Made by a program: the position numbers and the translations under genes. Below are positions 1 to 8,717 of a stretch of DNA of 41,090 nucleotides, in pieces. The notes below the pieces were generated by a model. That model had not been told where the DNA came from. It did not search any database and worked only from the letters and a program-made list of their open reading frames with translations. The DNA comes from Kiritimatiellia bacterium. Its GTDB lineage: Bacteria; Verrucomicrobiota; Kiritimatiellia; JAAZAB01. The DNA lies in assembly GCA_028715905.1 (NCBI GenBank), contig JAQUQV010000019.1:1-41090 (forward strand), written 5' to 3'. Within the stretch, counting starts at the first letter, position 1. Each line of letters begins with the position of its first letter.

Positions 1-34
1 CTTCAAACCGTTCAATCTTCATAATCTTCCAACT

Positions 35-54
35 GTGAACCGTGAACCGTGAAC
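35..54. repeat. Tandem heptamer repeat (GTGAACC)
   Basis: Nearly three head-to-tail copies of GTGAACC, just beyond the stop codon of the M16 peptidase gene. This is one of several 7-8 base tandem repeats found at gene junctions in this window. No coding function is seen in bases 1-59. Confidence 0.75.
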
Positions 55-59
55 TTTAA

Positions 60-2741
60 TCACTTTTCCGGTTTCACCGTTACTACAACCATCTTCTCCG
101 CGCATAGAATTTCCGCCGCCGTTTTGCGCACGTCGGCCGGAGTCAGTTCCGCGAGCCGTTTTTCGGTTTCAATTCCGTGGTTGTATCCCAGTCCGTAAAG
201 CTCGTTAAGCGCGCACTCCCGCGCGAGGGCGCCGTTGTCCTGTTGTTTTTGGCGTCCTTTCATAACGATCTGCAGCCGGGCGCGCTCAAATTCCCCGGCG
301 CGGATTCCCTTTTCGCCGATCCGGTTGATTTCCGTTGCAATCATTGCGCGCACTCTTTCGGCCTCTTCAACGCGCGTGCCGGAATAAACCGCCATGAGGC
401 CGCCGGCCAGTCCCGCCCGTTGATACGCGCCCGTGTAATAAGCCAGTCCTTTTTGATCGCGCACCCTGATCATCAGGTCGGAAGAAAGCCCGTTTAAGGC
501 CTGCAGGATGATGTTAAGCGCATCCATACGTCCGTCAACCAGGGCAAGGCCGGGCAGGCCGGCCAGTATGATTGTCTGTTCGCGCGGCGCGGCCAGATCA
601 ATTTTTTTACCGGAACGCGTTCCGGTTGCAACGTCGCCCGGCGTCGGCCGGTCCTGCCGCGGGCCGGCGGGCATTTCGCCGAAATATTTTTCCGCCAGTT
701 TTTCCGCTTTCTCCGCGGATATATCGCCGAAAACGGCAATGACGGTGTTGCCGCCCGCGGCGATTATTTTGTGCAGGCCGCGCAAATCTTCGCGGGCAAG
801 GGCCGTGACGCTTTCCGGCGTTCCCTCCGCGTTCAGGCGGTAAGGGTGCCCCGCGAAGAGCGCCCGGCGCATGGCCTCCTGCGCCAGGAACATGGGCGAT
901 TCGCGCTGTTGTTCAATCCCGGCAATCTGGACCGCCTTGCATTTGTTAATTTCCGCGTCCGGAAAATCCGGCCGGAGAAAACAATCCGCAAGAATATCCA
1001 TGAAAAGCTCAACATCTTTGGCGAAACAGCGCGCCTGCAGGCCGCAGGCGTTCATGCCGGAAAAGGGGGCGAGCGCCCCGCCCGTGTTTTCCGCGGCGGC
1101 GGAGATCTGGTCCCGGGAACGGAGCGCGGTTCCGCGCGTCAGCATTTCCGCCGTCAGGCAGGTGATGCCGCTGTTTTGTTCGTTTTCCAGGAGCAGTCCC
1201 CCCAACGATGCGGCGCAGATATGGACGAAAGGCAGGCGGTTGTCTTCCCGCGCCAGGAATGTCAGGCCGTTTGGAAATGTTTTTTTAACAATATTTATTT
1301 CCGCCTTAATTTCCGTTTCGCTTTTTTCCGCGGCGGCATTTGTAATAACGGGCGACAGAACGGCAATGGTCCGGTTGTTTTCAACGAGATATTTGCCGGC
1401 CGCCTCCTTCAGCGCGGCCGGGGTTACCGCGTCCAGGCGCTTGAGATAAATGTCAAAATAAAGCGGCGTGCCGGCGTAGAACTCGCCCGAGGCGAAAGTA
1501 TCGGCCTGGCCGCCGACTGTCTGGAATGCCAGGAAGGTATCGGCGGCGATTTTATTACGCGCCTTTTCCACTTCGGCTGCGGTGAAGGTGTTGGCCCGCC
1601 AGCCGGCGACTTCCTCCTCAATGGCCTTGAGAAGTTCCTCCTCCTTGGCCGGATCAAAATCGGCGTTAATTCCGAAAAGCCCGGGATCCTTCGGCGTCCA
1701 CGACCAGGCCGCGATATTAAAGGCAATTTTTTTGTTTTCCTTGATTTGCCGTTCCAGCCGCGAGCTTTTCCCCCCGCCGGCAATTACCGCGAGGACGTCC
1801 AGCGCGGGGGCGTCGGGATGGCTCAGGTTGACCGTATGCCAGGCGCAAGCCAGGCGGGCAATGTTGTATTTTCCGGTTTTACGGGCCGTGCGCTGGCCGG
1901 CCTGGATGGGCTCCGCGCCCTGAGCGGCCGGCGGCCGCGTGCGCCGCCCGGCTCCGGAAAAAAGATTTTCAATCTCGGCGCGGACCTCGTCCGCCGCGAT
2001 GTTTCCCGCGACGGCAACAATCATGTTGTCGGGGGTATAATGGCGCCGGAAAAACGCAACCAGATCGTCGCGGGTCAGGGTGTTGAATACGGGCTCCAGG
2101 CCGATTACCGGAAAACGGTAAGGATGCGCGTGGTAGGCGGTTTGAAATAAAAGCTTTGAAAGCGCCCGGCCGGGGTCGTCGTTGCCCATGGCCATTTCGC
2201 GCCGGACGACTTCCTTTTCGCGCCGCCATTCATTTTCCGGGAAAGATGCGTTCAAGACGGCGTCGGCCAGCACGTCCAGTCCGGTCCGCCAGCTTTCAGA
2301 AGGCATGACGACCCAGAAAACCGTCCGGTCAATGGAAGTATAGGCATTGATTGTTCCGCCGGCGTCGTCAATTTCCCGGGAAATATCCGCGGGTTTGCGC
2401 CTGGCGGTGCCCTTGAAAATCATATGTTCAATCAGGTGGGAAAGGCCGCCGCCGAGCAAGTCGCCTTCCTGGGCCGAACCGGCGCCGACCCAGATTTGAA
2501 TTGATACCAGGGGGGCGGAAAAATCCTCCTTGATTATGCACGCCAGGCCGTTATCCAGCTGGTGGCGCCGGACGCCGGCGGAGAGTCGTTCAATCCGCTG
2601 ATTAACTGGATTGCCATCGGCTTTTGCTGAAAGGCACGGCGAAAGCAAAATTATTCCGAAAGCAAAAAGAGCAAAGCTTTTTTTTACCGCAGAGGCGCAG
2701 AGATCGCAGAGGTAAATCACTTTTTGTTTTTTTCTGAACAT
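60..2741 (-). CDS. Two-domain M16 (pitrilysin-like) zinc metallopeptidase, exported
   Basis: An 893-residue protein with two M16 halves, as in zinc-dependent processing peptidases that degrade peptides in a closed chamber. The inverted zinc motif HLIEH lies at residues 102-106, and the downstream glutamate region (EKEVVRREM) follows about 70 residues later. The C-terminal half lacks HxxEH and is the usual non-catalytic partner. A hydrophobic segment at about residues 22-40 ending ACLSAKA-like suggests export to the periplasm. The start is uncertain: an AGGAG lies 14 bases from this ATG but only 4 bases from another ATG at 2751 that is out of frame. A GTG at codon 8 is an alternative. Residues 10-21 are encoded by a CTCTGCG repeat. 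It is the last gene of the nusA-pnp strand, 32 bases after the Minf_1886-like gene. Family call is firm; substrate is unknown. Confidence 0.9.
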   Translation of the reverse strand: MFRKKQKVIYLCDLCASAVKKSFALFAFGIILLSPCLSAKADGNPVNQRIERLSAGVRRHQLDNGLACIIKEDFSAPLVSIQIWVGAGSAQEGDLLGGGLSHLIEHMIFKGTARRKPADISREIDDAGGTINAYTSIDRTVFWVVMPSESWRTGLDVLADAVLNASFPENEWRREKEVVRREMAMGNDDPGRALSKLLFQTAYHAHPYRFPVIGLEPVFNTLTRDDLVAFFRRHYTPDNMIVAVAGNIAADEVRAEIENLFSGAGRRTRPPAAQGAEPIQAGQRTARKTGKYNIARLACAWHTVNLSHPDAPALDVLAVIAGGGKSSRLERQIKENKKIAFNIAAWSWTPKDPGLFGINADFDPAKEEELLKAIEEEVAGWRANTFTAAEVEKARNKIAADTFLAFQTVGGQADTFASGEFYAGTPLYFDIYLKRLDAVTPAALKEAAGKYLVENNRTIAVLSPVITNAAAEKSETEIKAEINIVKKTFPNGLTFLAREDNRLPFVHICAASLGGLLLENEQNSGITCLTAEMLTRGTALRSRDQISAAAENTGGALAPFSGMNACGLQARCFAKDVELFMDILADCFLRPDFPDAEINKCKAVQIAGIEQQRESPMFLAQEAMRRALFAGHPYRLNAEGTPESVTALAREDLRGLHKIIAAGGNTVIAVFGDISAEKAEKLAEKYFGEMPAGPRQDRPTPGDVATGTRSGKKIDLAAPREQTIILAGLPGLALVDGRMDALNIILQALNGLSSDLMIRVRDQKGLAYYTGAYQRAGLAGGLMAVYSGTRVEEAERVRAMIATEINRIGEKGIRAGEFERARLQIVMKGRQKQQDNGALARECALNELYGLGYNHGIETEKRLAELTPADVRKTAAEILCAEKMVVVTVKPEK
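2686..2713 (-). repeat. CTCTGCG-type tandem repeat inside the M16 N-terminus
   Basis: On the minus strand this reads as three CTCTGCG units with one or two variable bases between them, ending GCGGTAAAAAAA. The same pattern, also ending GCGGTAAAAAA, is found in the other orientation near 3830-3856 beside pnp. Here it is translated in frame as residues 10-21 of the M16 peptidase. Confidence 0.75.
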
Positions 2742-2763
2742 TCAAAAACATCTTTCTCCTGAT

Positions 2764-2790
2764 CTCCGCGCCTCTAGCGCAGCGGGCGGC
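2764..2790. repeat. CCGCGCCTC/AGCGGGCGG repeat element
   Basis: The sequence CTCCGCGCCTCTAGCG followed by CAGCGGGCGG recurs with two mismatches in inverse orientation near 3760-3784. It overlaps the stop codon (2774-2776) and the last codons of the Minf_1886-like gene, so the basic tail of that protein is partly repeat-encoded. Confidence 0.6.
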
Positions 2791-3208
2791 GAAGACTCTG
2801 TTGCGCTTTGGCCGCCTTGCGTTTGCAGGCCGGTTGATAAGGCGCGCAAAACACGGTTTCAAAATCATAGCCGTTGTCAAAGTCGTGAATGGAGTCGCCT
2901 TCCGTCCTGCGGAGAATGTTTTTATTGACCAGGTTGAACACGATTTGGCCGAAATCGGAGCATCGCCGGATGCCCCAGAAATCCAGCACCGTTATGGCCA
3001 TGGGGCCGTATTCCCGGAGGGCGTACTGGCGGATGCCTTCCAGCAATTCGGCGGCGACAAGGTGTTTTTGCGGCCCCCTGTCCGGCTTTTTAACAATTTT
3101 GGATGCGAAGTCAAGCGCTTCGCGGACAAAAAAATAAGCCTCGGCGTGGTAGCGCTTGTCTTCCTGGAAAATCTGAAATACCGCTTCGCTGAAACCGATT
3201 TTTTTCAT
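2774..3208 (-). CDS. Minf_1886-family conserved protein
   Basis: A 144-residue protein matching the Minf_1886 family, which is typical of Verrucomicrobiota, Planctomycetota and relatives. Family hallmarks that can be read include EAYFFVREALDF near the N-terminus, ELLEGIRQYALREYGPMA, VLDFWGIRRCSDFGQIVFNL, and DFDNGYDFETVF near residue 120. It has no signal peptide or membrane segment, so it should be cytoplasmic. Its biochemical role is not known. The ATG at 3208 is preferred; a longer reading would begin at a GTG inside a repeat at 3247 and add 13 non-family residues. It lies between the HIT gene and the M16 gene on the same strand and is probably co-transcribed with them. The C-terminal tail (QQSLRRPLR) comes partly from a repeat. 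Confidence 0.85.
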   Translation of the reverse strand: MKKIGFSEAVFQIFQEDKRYHAEAYFFVREALDFASKIVKKPDRGPQKHLVAAELLEGIRQYALREYGPMAITVLDFWGIRRCSDFGQIVFNLVNKNILRRTEGDSIHDFDNGYDFETVFCAPYQPACKRKAAKAQQSLRRPLR

Positions 3209-3214
3209 GGTTGA

Positions 3215-3285
3215 AACCAGGCGCAAAGGCACATGGGCAGAAGGCACAAAGGAAGAGCAAAGACAAAAAGACGCAAATGGATGAA
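3215..3285. repeat. GCACAAAGG/GGCAGAAG repeat cluster
   Basis: Repeated short units (AGGCGCAAAGGCACATGG, GCAGAAGGCACAAAGG, AGACGCAAATGG) fill the gap between the HIT gene and the Minf_1886-like gene. They match the family at 8653-8717 and, in reverse complement, the GTGCCTTT array at 38010-38049. Confidence 0.65.
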
Positions 3286-3317
3286 ATTGCCGAATGCTAT
3301 TTCTCTTGTATTCATTC

Positions 3318-3749
3318 TTAATTTTTACTATGTGCCTTCAGTTCCGCGCCGATCTTCTCGGCCAATGCCTGCATTTCCTTGTTGTCCGCGTAGGGCCGCG
3401 GTTTCCAGTTCCAGTGATGGCCGTCGGCGTTGAAGCGGGGGATGACGTGGAAATGGATGTGGTTCACGACCTGCCCGGCCGCCTGGCAGTTGGACTGCAT
3501 GATGTTGATGCCGTCGGCGCGCAAGGCGCGTTTCTGGGCGCCGGCGATTTTTTGCGCGGTTACGATCAGGTGTTTCAGAACATCAGGGGGCGTTTCCAGC
3601 AAATGGGCGTAGTGGCTTTTAGGGACAACGAGGATATGTCCCTTGACGATCGGTCCGATATCCATGAAGGCGATCGCTTCGTCGTCTTCGTAGACCCTGG
3701 AACAAGGCAATTCGCCGCGGATTATTTTACAGAACACGCAATTTTCCAT
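3318..3749 (-). CDS. HIT-family nucleotide hydrolase/transferase (Hint-like)
   Basis: A 143-residue HIT protein. The signature HIHFHVIPR supplies the histidine triad, with the central histidine as the expected nucleophile on nucleoside phosphoramidate or dinucleotide substrates. The N-terminal CVFCKIIRGELP and the middle segment KGHILVVPKSHY are also typical. CVFC may bind zinc as in some Hint proteins. It is cytoplasmic. It follows pnp on the same strand after a 112-base repeat-filled gap, so joint transcription is possible but not certain. The C-terminal tail is somewhat longer than in the smallest Hint proteins. The exact substrate cannot be told from sequence. Confidence 0.92.
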   Translation of the reverse strand: MENCVFCKIIRGELPCSRVYEDDEAIAFMDIGPIVKGHILVVPKSHYAHLLETPPDVLKHLIVTAQKIAGAQKRALRADGINIMQSNCQAAGQVVNHIHFHVIPRFNADGHHWNWKPRPYADNKEMQALAEKIGAELKAHSKN

Positions 3750-3756
3750 GGTTTCA

Positions 3757-3856
3757 CCGCCCGCTCCGCTGGAGGCGCGGAGGACGCGGAGAGAAAAACT
3801 GAAAAGGTCAGAAATATAAATTGATTTTTCTCTGCGCGCTCTGCGTCTCTGCGGTA
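3757..3856. repeat. Composite CTCTGCG / CGGAGGCGCGGAG repeat between pnp and the HIT gene
   Basis: The left part (about 3760-3797) contains GGAGGCGCGGAGGACGCGGAG. The right part (about 3830-3856) contains CTCTGCG units ending in GCGGTAAAAAA. The arms are partly complementary, so RNA from this gap could fold into a long imperfect hairpin. This is the best-populated repeat junction of the translation operon and might affect pnp message stability or termination. Confidence 0.65.
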
Positions 3857-3861
3857 AAAAA

Positions 3862-5994
3862 TTATTTTTTCTGCGCGGCCGGATCCGGCAGGCCTTTTTC
3901 CTTCATCGCCTCCCGGCGGCTGAGCCTGATCTTGCCCCGGTCGTCAATTCCGATGCATTTGACCCACATCTGGTCGCCCAGCTTGCATATATCCTCAACC
4001 CGGCCCACGCGGAAATCCGCCAGCTCGCTGATGTGCACCAGGCCGTCCGTGCCGGGGAAAATTTCAACGAAAGCGCCGAACTCCTTGATGCCCGTTACCG
4101 TGCCGTTATAAATAATGCCGACTTCCGGCTCGGCCGTCACCAGGCTGATTTCCCTGATTGCCATCTCCAGCGCATCGCCGTTATTGGTGAAAATATGGAT
4201 GGTGCCGTCGTCGTCAATGTCAATCTGCGCTCCGGTCAAGTCGGTTATGCGGCGGATGTTCTTTCCGCCCGGCCCGATCAGGCCGCCGATCTTTTCGGGA
4301 TTGATTTTGACCTCGTGCACGCGGGGCGCGTAAGGCGACAAATCCTTGCGGGGTTCGGCGATGACGGAAGCCATGAAATCAAGGATTTTCATCCTGGCCG
4401 CGCGCGCCTTTTCAAGCGCCTCTTCCACCAGCGGCCAGGGCAGTCCCCGCCTTTTCAGGTCAACCTGAAAGCCGGTGATGCCGTCGCGCGTGCCGGCGAC
4501 TTTGAAGTCCATTTCGCCGTAATGGTCCTCGGCGCCGATGATATCGGTTACCAGCACGGATTTGTTTTCCGCCGAAAACAGGCCGATGGATATGCCGGCC
4601 ACCGGCTTTTTCAGGGGGACGCCAGCGTCCATCAGGGCCAGCGCGCCCGCGCAGACACTGGCCATTGAAGTTGAGCCGTTGGAGCTCATGATGTCCGATA
4701 CCAGCCGGACCGTATAGCCGTAATCGGAGGGCATCATCTGTTCCAGCGAGCGTTCCGCCAGCGCGCCGTGTCCGATTTCGCGCCGGCCGGTGAAACCCAG
4801 CCGGCCGACTTCGCCGGTGCTGTAAGGCGGGAAATTGTAATGCACCATGAATTTCTTTTCCGGCGCTCCGCCGGTGATCGCGTCCAGCTCCTGGCTGTCC
4901 TGCTGACTGCCGAGCGTGACGGTTGCCAGGGACTGTGTTTCGCCGCGGCTGAAGAGGGCCGAGCCGTGCGCCCGGGGCAGCAGGGCGACGTCGCCGGCCA
5001 GCGGCCGGATTTCATCAAAGTTCCTGCCGTCGAGCCGGCGTTGTTTTTCAAGCACGAGCTTATGGACCAGCTCTGTGCTGAGTTCTTCCAGCATGGCGCG
5101 GAATTGCTCATCGGTCATTTCCGGAAATTTTTCCAGCAGGCTGTTTTTTAACGTTTCCTTGGCCTGCTTGAGGCGGGATGCGCGTTCCTTCCTGTCAAGC
5201 GCGGTAAGGGCCTCCAGGAGGCTGTCTCCGCCGGCGTTCCGCGCTGTTTCCAGCAGGTTGTTGATTGCGGACTGGCCGGCGCCGTCGTCCGGCGCGATGG
5301 CTTTATCCGGCCGGCCGAGTTTGCGCCGCAGTTCAAGCTGGATATCAATCAGTTTTTTTACTTCCGCGTGCGCCGCCTGCATGGCCTGGAAAAAATCCTT
5401 TTCGGAAATTTCCCGCGCGTCGCCCTCTATCATCACGGGCTGTTCGGCCAGCCCCGCGTAGATCAGATCCAGGTCGCTTTTCTGGCGTTCGTCATTGGTG
5501 GGGTTGAATACCAGTTTTCCGTCAACGCGTCCGACGCGCACGGCTCCGATCGGGCCGTAAAAAGGCAGGTCGGAAATGACCAGGGCGGCGCTGGCGGCCA
5601 CGATGCTCAGGATATCGGGATCGTTCTGCCCGTCGGCGGAAAGAAGCATGTTGTTGATTTGGACCTCCCTGTTGAAGCCCTTCTGGAAGAGCGGTCTGAT
5701 CGGGCGGTCGGTGAAACGCGAGGTAAGAATTTCCTTTTCGGACGGGCGCGCTTCGCGCTTGAAAAATCCGCCGGGAAATTTTCCGGCGGCGTAGTACTTT
5801 TCGCGGTATTCAACCTGGAGCGGGAAATAATCAATGCCTTCCTTCGGCTCGGCGGCGGCGGTTGCGGCGGAAAAGAGAATGGTTTCGTCCAACTGGACGG
5901 TTACCGCGCCGCCGGCCTGGCCGGCCAGAAGACCGGTTTCAATTTTCAGGCGTTTGCCGCCTATTTCGGTTTCAACAAAAACAGTGTTTTTCAT
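3862..5994 (-). CDS. pnp: Polyribonucleotide nucleotidyltransferase (PNPase)
   Basis: A 710-residue PNPase, the normal bacterial length. It degrades RNA 3'-to-5' by phosphorolysis and can be part of the RNA degradosome. Visible domains are RNase PH-like domain 1 (to about residue 215), an all-helical linker, RNase PH-like domain 2 (about 320-550), a KH domain with [15 protein letters not shown], and an S1 domain starting [20 protein letters not shown]. Domain 2 keeps [27 protein letters not shown], and DHYGEMDFK. In the last motif the residues equivalent to E. coli D486, D492 and K494 are present, while D490 is replaced by Glu. It follows rpsO after 140 bases, the classic rpsO-pnp order. No good ribosome-binding site precedes the ATG. 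Confidence 0.98.
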   Translation of the reverse strand: MKNTVFVETEIGGKRLKIETGLLAGQAGGAVTVQLDETILFSAATAAAEPKEGIDYFPLQVEYREKYYAAGKFPGGFFKREARPSEKEILTSRFTDRPIRPLFQKGFNREVQINNMLLSADGQNDPDILSIVAASAALVISDLPFYGPIGAVRVGRVDGKLVFNPTNDERQKSDLDLIYAGLAEQPVMIEGDAREISEKDFFQAMQAAHAEVKKLIDIQLELRRKLGRPDKAIAPDDGAGQSAINNLLETARNAGGDSLLEALTALDRKERASRLKQAKETLKNSLLEKFPEMTDEQFRAMLEELSTELVHKLVLEKQRRLDGRNFDEIRPLAGDVALLPRAHGSALFSRGETQSLATVTLGSQQDSQELDAITGGAPEKKFMVHYNFPPYSTGEVGRLGFTGRREIGHGALAERSLEQMMPSDYGYTVRLVSDIMSSNGSTSMASVCAGALALMDAGVPLKKPVAGISIGLFSAENKSVLVTDIIGAEDHYGEMDFKVAGTRDGITGFQVDLKRRGLPWPLVEEALEKARAARMKILDFMASVIAEPRKDLSPYAPRVHEVKINPEKIGGLIGPGGKNIRRITDLTGAQIDIDDDGTIHIFTNNGDALEMAIREISLVTAEPEVGIIYNGTVTGIKEFGAFVEIFPGTDGLVHISELADFRVGRVEDICKLGDQMWVKCIGIDDRGKIRLSRREAMKEKGLPDPAAQKK

Positions 5995-6083
5995 AGGTTT
6001 ATGTGTTTTTACGCCCGAACGGACCCGCTTTATGGCGGAAGGGCGCGGTTTATATATGGGCGTTCATGGAATTTGAATCCGGC

Positions 6084-6099
6084 CGGAAATCAATTTCCG
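6084..6099. other. Small hairpin in the rpsO-pnp spacer
   Basis: CGGAAA-TCAA-TTTCCG forms a 6-bp stem with a 4-base loop within the 140-base rpsO-pnp gap. In E. coli the same gap carries a terminator and RNase III site for pnp autoregulation. Position is the only support for a similar role here. A TATATA box on the minus strand near 6052-6059 could be a weak pnp promoter, but no good -35 is seen. Confidence 0.3.
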
Positions 6100-6134
6100 C
6101 GCCGTTTTCCAATTTCAGCCCGTTTGTTTTAACA

Positions 6135-6398
6135 TCAGCGGCGCAGTTTCAGGCGCTGAATGACATTCTGGTAACGCGCTTGATCCGTTCGCGCCAGATA
6201 ATCAAGAAGTTTGCGGCGGGTGCTTACCATCTTGATGAGGCCGTAACGCGAGTTGTGGTCATGCTTGTTGGCTTTCAGGTGTTCGGTCAATCTGTCAATC
6301 CGATGGGAAAGCAGGGCCGCCTGGACGCCGGCCGAGCCGCTGTCCTTTTCATGACATTGGAAAGCCTTCTTTATTTCGCTTTTGCTTTTATTTTCCAT
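6135..6398 (-). CDS. rpsO: 30S ribosomal protein S15
   Basis: An 87-residue protein of normal S15 length that binds the central domain of 16S rRNA early in small-subunit assembly. Readable hallmarks are GSAGVQAALLSHRIDRLTEHLKANKHDHNSRYGL and the basic stretch RRKLLDYLARTD, with the usual LKLRR end (motif given in part; it spans residues 21-87). It sits between ribF and pnp in the standard bacterial order. The 63-base gap to ribF and the strand agree with one operon. Confidence 0.98.
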   Translation of the reverse strand: MENKSKSEIKKAFQCHEKDSGSAGVQAALLSHRIDRLTEHLKANKHDHNSRYGLIKMVSTRRKLLDYLARTDQARYQNVIQRLKLRR

Positions 6399-6461
6399 TT
6401 CTTTGTTAATTGGTAGCGGGCATTATAAAGAAGCCGCCTGATTTGTAAAGCAACTTTTTTA

Positions 6462-7409
6462 TTATTTTGTCGCCAGTATTTTCAAGGCTTTTTTTATGTC
6501 CCCGGCGATCTGCCGCCGCAAAGCTTCCGGTCCCGCGAAGCGCCGTTCCGCGCGGATTTTTTTGACGAAAAAAACTTCCAGGGTGCGGCCCGGGAGGGCG
6601 GGGGGATTGCCGAACAAATGCACCTCAAGGGTTTTCCGGCTTTTTGCCTTAGCGCCTTTGCCGTGTGAAAAAGTCGGCCGGACGCCTATGTTCGCCGCCC
6701 CGCCGTAAATCCGCCCGTTGACCGCCGCGCGGACGGCGTAGACGCCGTCGGGCGGGATAACCTCGTTGTGAATGGCGACGTTGGCGGTCGGCGCGCCCAG
6801 GCGGCGGCCGATGCCGCGGCCGGTAACAACCGTGCCGGCCACGCTGAAATGTCTGCCGAGCATGCCGGCGGCTTCTTCTATTTTCCCTTCCGCCACCGCG
6901 CGCCGGATCCGCGTGCTGGAAATCGCGGTGTGCTGGAGGCGGACGGGGCGGACAACGTCCACCTCAAAATCGTGGAGCGCGCCGAGTTTTTTGAGCAGTT
7001 CCGGCGTGCCGGCCCCGCTTTTGCCGAAAGTCCAGTTGCTGCCGACGGCGATGCCCCGCAGCCTGGGAGCGTTCCGGACCAGGCGCCGGATAAAATTCTC
7101 CGGTTTTATTGCGGCCATGCGGCGCGTGAACGGCAGGATAACGCAATTCCGGATTCCGTACGACCCCAGCAGGCGGATTCTATGTTCGGTTGAGGTTAAG
7201 AGCGGCGGCGCCGCCAGCGGCTGGAGCAGTTTGAGCGGATGAACATCAAAGGTCATTATCCACGGCGTTTCGCCGCGCGCGCGCGCTTTCCGGATCACGC
7301 GCCGGATAACGGCCTGATGGCCGCGGTGGACGCCGTCAAAAAAACCGGCGGCCAGGCGGATGTTTTTTTTTGAGCGGCGCAAGGCGGAAAGACTGCGGCA
7401 GAGTTTCAT
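6462..7409 (-). CDS. ribF: Bifunctional riboflavin kinase / FAD synthetase
   Basis: A 315-residue protein that phosphorylates riboflavin to FMN and adenylylates FMN to FAD. The N-terminal FAD synthetase domain has GFFDGVHRGHQAVI, with the nucleotidyl-transfer HxGH as HRGH, and the later SSTRIRRAV motif. The C-terminal riboflavin kinase domain begins around GTVVTGRGIGRRLG and holds the PTAN motif, then GVYAVRA and the NIGVRPTF block. I chose the ATG at 7409 because it leaves the normal spacing to GFFDGVH; a GTG at 7442 would add 11 residues. It lies between truB and rpsO in the usual order. It is cytoplasmic. Confidence 0.95.
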   Translation of the reverse strand: MKLCRSLSALRRSKKNIRLAAGFFDGVHRGHQAVIRRVIRKARARGETPWIMTFDVHPLKLLQPLAAPPLLTSTEHRIRLLGSYGIRNCVILPFTRRMAAIKPENFIRRLVRNAPRLRGIAVGSNWTFGKSGAGTPELLKKLGALHDFEVDVVRPVRLQHTAISSTRIRRAVAEGKIEEAAGMLGRHFSVAGTVVTGRGIGRRLGAPTANVAIHNEVIPPDGVYAVRAAVNGRIYGGAANIGVRPTFSHGKGAKAKSRKTLEVHLFGNPPALPGRTLEVFFVKKIRAERRFAGPEALRRQIAGDIKKALKILATK

Positions 7410-7452
7410 ACATGTTTTTGCGGGCTGGCCCGGTTTGTTCACGCGGCGGCGG

Positions 7453-8217
7453 TTACGGCATGTAATTGATGACTTTATTCATGGGGATCATGATCTGCGC
7501 CAGCTGCCGGCGGTCCATGGCCATGAGCCGCTCCATGGAATAGGCGTGCTGGATGTCAAAGGCGCCGTTCGCTTTCCGGCGCAAACTCGCGAGGTGGGCG
7601 CCGCATTTGAGCGCCTCGCCGATATCCGCGCACAGGGTGCGGGCGTAAACGCCCTTTGAACAATGCAGAAAAAATTCGGCCCGCGGCGGATTGAACGAAC
7701 GGAGGGTGAATTCGTGGATTCTGACCAGCTTCGGATTGCGTTCAACCGTTTTTCCCTGCCGCGCAAGCTTATAGAGCGGCACGCCGTCTTTTTTGGCGGC
7801 CGAAACCATGGGCGGGGTCTGCAGGATATCGCCGGTAAGTTTTTTCATTTCAGCCAGAAGCATTTCTTCGGTTATCCCGCCGGGGTCGGCCTCGCGCACT
7901 ATTTTGCCGTCGGCGTCCTGGGTGTCGGTGGCTATCCCGAGGCGGATGGTGCCTTCGTAGATCTTGTCGGCGGCCATCAGGCGGCTGGCCAGTTTGGTGG
8001 CGCGGCCGATCATAATTACCAGCATGCCCGTGGCCTGCGGGTCAAGGGTGCCGGCGTGTCCGACCTTGGCCAGGCGGAAATGGCGCCGGATCTTGTCCAC
8101 GATGTCGTGCGAAGTGGGGCCGGCCGGTTTGTCAACCAGGAGCACTCCGTCAAGCGACGGTTCCCCCGGGGCGGGAGTTTGTTTTGTTCCGAATGTATTT
8201 GTCATGGCAGCATCCAT
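7453..8217 (-). CDS. truB: tRNA pseudouridine(55) synthase TruB
   Basis: A 254-residue TruB, which converts U55 of tRNA to pseudouridine. The catalytic motif GHAGTLDPQATG places the nucleophilic Asp at residue 59. GVLLVDKPAGPTSHD at the N-terminus and KGVYARTLCADIGEALKCGA further on are typical. The protein is shorter than E. coli TruB and has little room for a C-terminal PUA domain. A second in-frame ATG at 8205 is an equally good start. The gene precedes ribF with a short gap. Confidence 0.97.
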   Translation of the reverse strand: MDAAMTNTFGTKQTPAPGEPSLDGVLLVDKPAGPTSHDIVDKIRRHFRLAKVGHAGTLDPQATGMLVIMIGRATKLASRLMAADKIYEGTIRLGIATDTQDADGKIVREADPGGITEEMLLAEMKKLTGDILQTPPMVSAAKKDGVPLYKLARQGKTVERNPKLVRIHEFTLRSFNPPRAEFFLHCSKGVYARTLCADIGEALKCGAHLASLRRKANGAFDIQHAYSMERLMAMDRRQLAQIMIPMNKVINYMP

Positions 8218-8233
8218 AAGCCGCAGGTAACAG

Positions 8234-8259
8234 CCGCAAGACGGTAATTCTTCTTGCGG
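8234..8259. other. Hairpin between rbfA and truB
   Basis: CCGCAAGA and TCTTGCGG form a perfect 8-bp stem around a 10-base loop, just upstream of truB in the operon. There is no T-run after it on the minus strand, so a terminator is unlikely. A processing or translation-control element is possible. Confidence 0.45.
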
Positions 8260-8293
8260 ACTGACGAATTCAGGCTCCCGGCTTCTTTCTTAT

Positions 8294-8644
8294 TCATTCC
8301 TTATCCAGTTTGTTCAAAATATCAAGAACGCGGTCGCCTTCCTCCAGCGAAGTATCCAGCTCAAAACTCAGGCGGGGCGTGTATTTCAACACCAGGTCGC
8401 GGTTGATCAGCCGCTGAAACTCAACCCGGCGGCGCTGCAACGCGGAAAGCATGCCGCGTCTTTCATCCTCATGGTTGCGGATGGAGACGTAAACGCGCGC
8501 CTCGCGCAGGTCGCGGCCGAGAAGCACGCGGGTAATGGTTGCCGAGGAAACGTCAAAGCGCTCATTCTGCATGACGCGGAACAACGCGTCGGCCAGCTCC
8601 CGCTTCAAGAGTTCGTTCAATCTGGTGATGCGGTCAACACTCAT
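8294..8644 (-). CDS. rbfA: Ribosome-binding factor A
   Basis: A 116-residue RbfA, a KH-type 30S maturation factor. Typical features are the start SVDRITRLNELLKREL, the central strand ATITRVLLGRDLREARVYVS, and the end RLSFELDTSLEEGDRVLDIL. It is placed between infB and truB as in most bacteria. I start it at the ATG at 8644; a GTG at 8662 inside a GTGCCTT repeat would add six residues that do not belong to the family. It is cytoplasmic. Confidence 0.95.
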   Translation of the reverse strand: MSVDRITRLNELLKRELADALFRVMQNERFDVSSATITRVLLGRDLREARVYVSIRNHEDERRGMLSALQRRRVEFQRLINRDLVLKYTPRLSFELDTSLEEGDRVLDILNKLDKE

Positions 8645-8652
8645 GATCTTTT

Positions 8653-8717
8653 TGGAAGGCACATAGGCAGAAGGCGCAAAGTTTCAGAAGGATTGCTTTT
8701 TTTACTTTGTGCCTTTC
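8653..8717. repeat. GGCACA/GGCAGAAGG repeat with inverted GTGCCTTT arm
   Basis: The infB-rbfA gap contains AAGGCACATAGGCAGAAGG and CGCAAAG on one side and CTTTGTGCCTTTC on the other. GAAGGCGCAAAG can pair with CTTTGTGCCTTT (two G-U type mismatches) to give a stem of about 12 bp. The repeats belong to the same family as those at 3215-3285 and 38010-38049. Confidence 0.6.

Noticed and set aside
771-2150. 459-codon open frame on the plus strand
   Set aside because: It is antisense to the M16 gene, whose HLIEH motif and two-domain layout are unambiguous.
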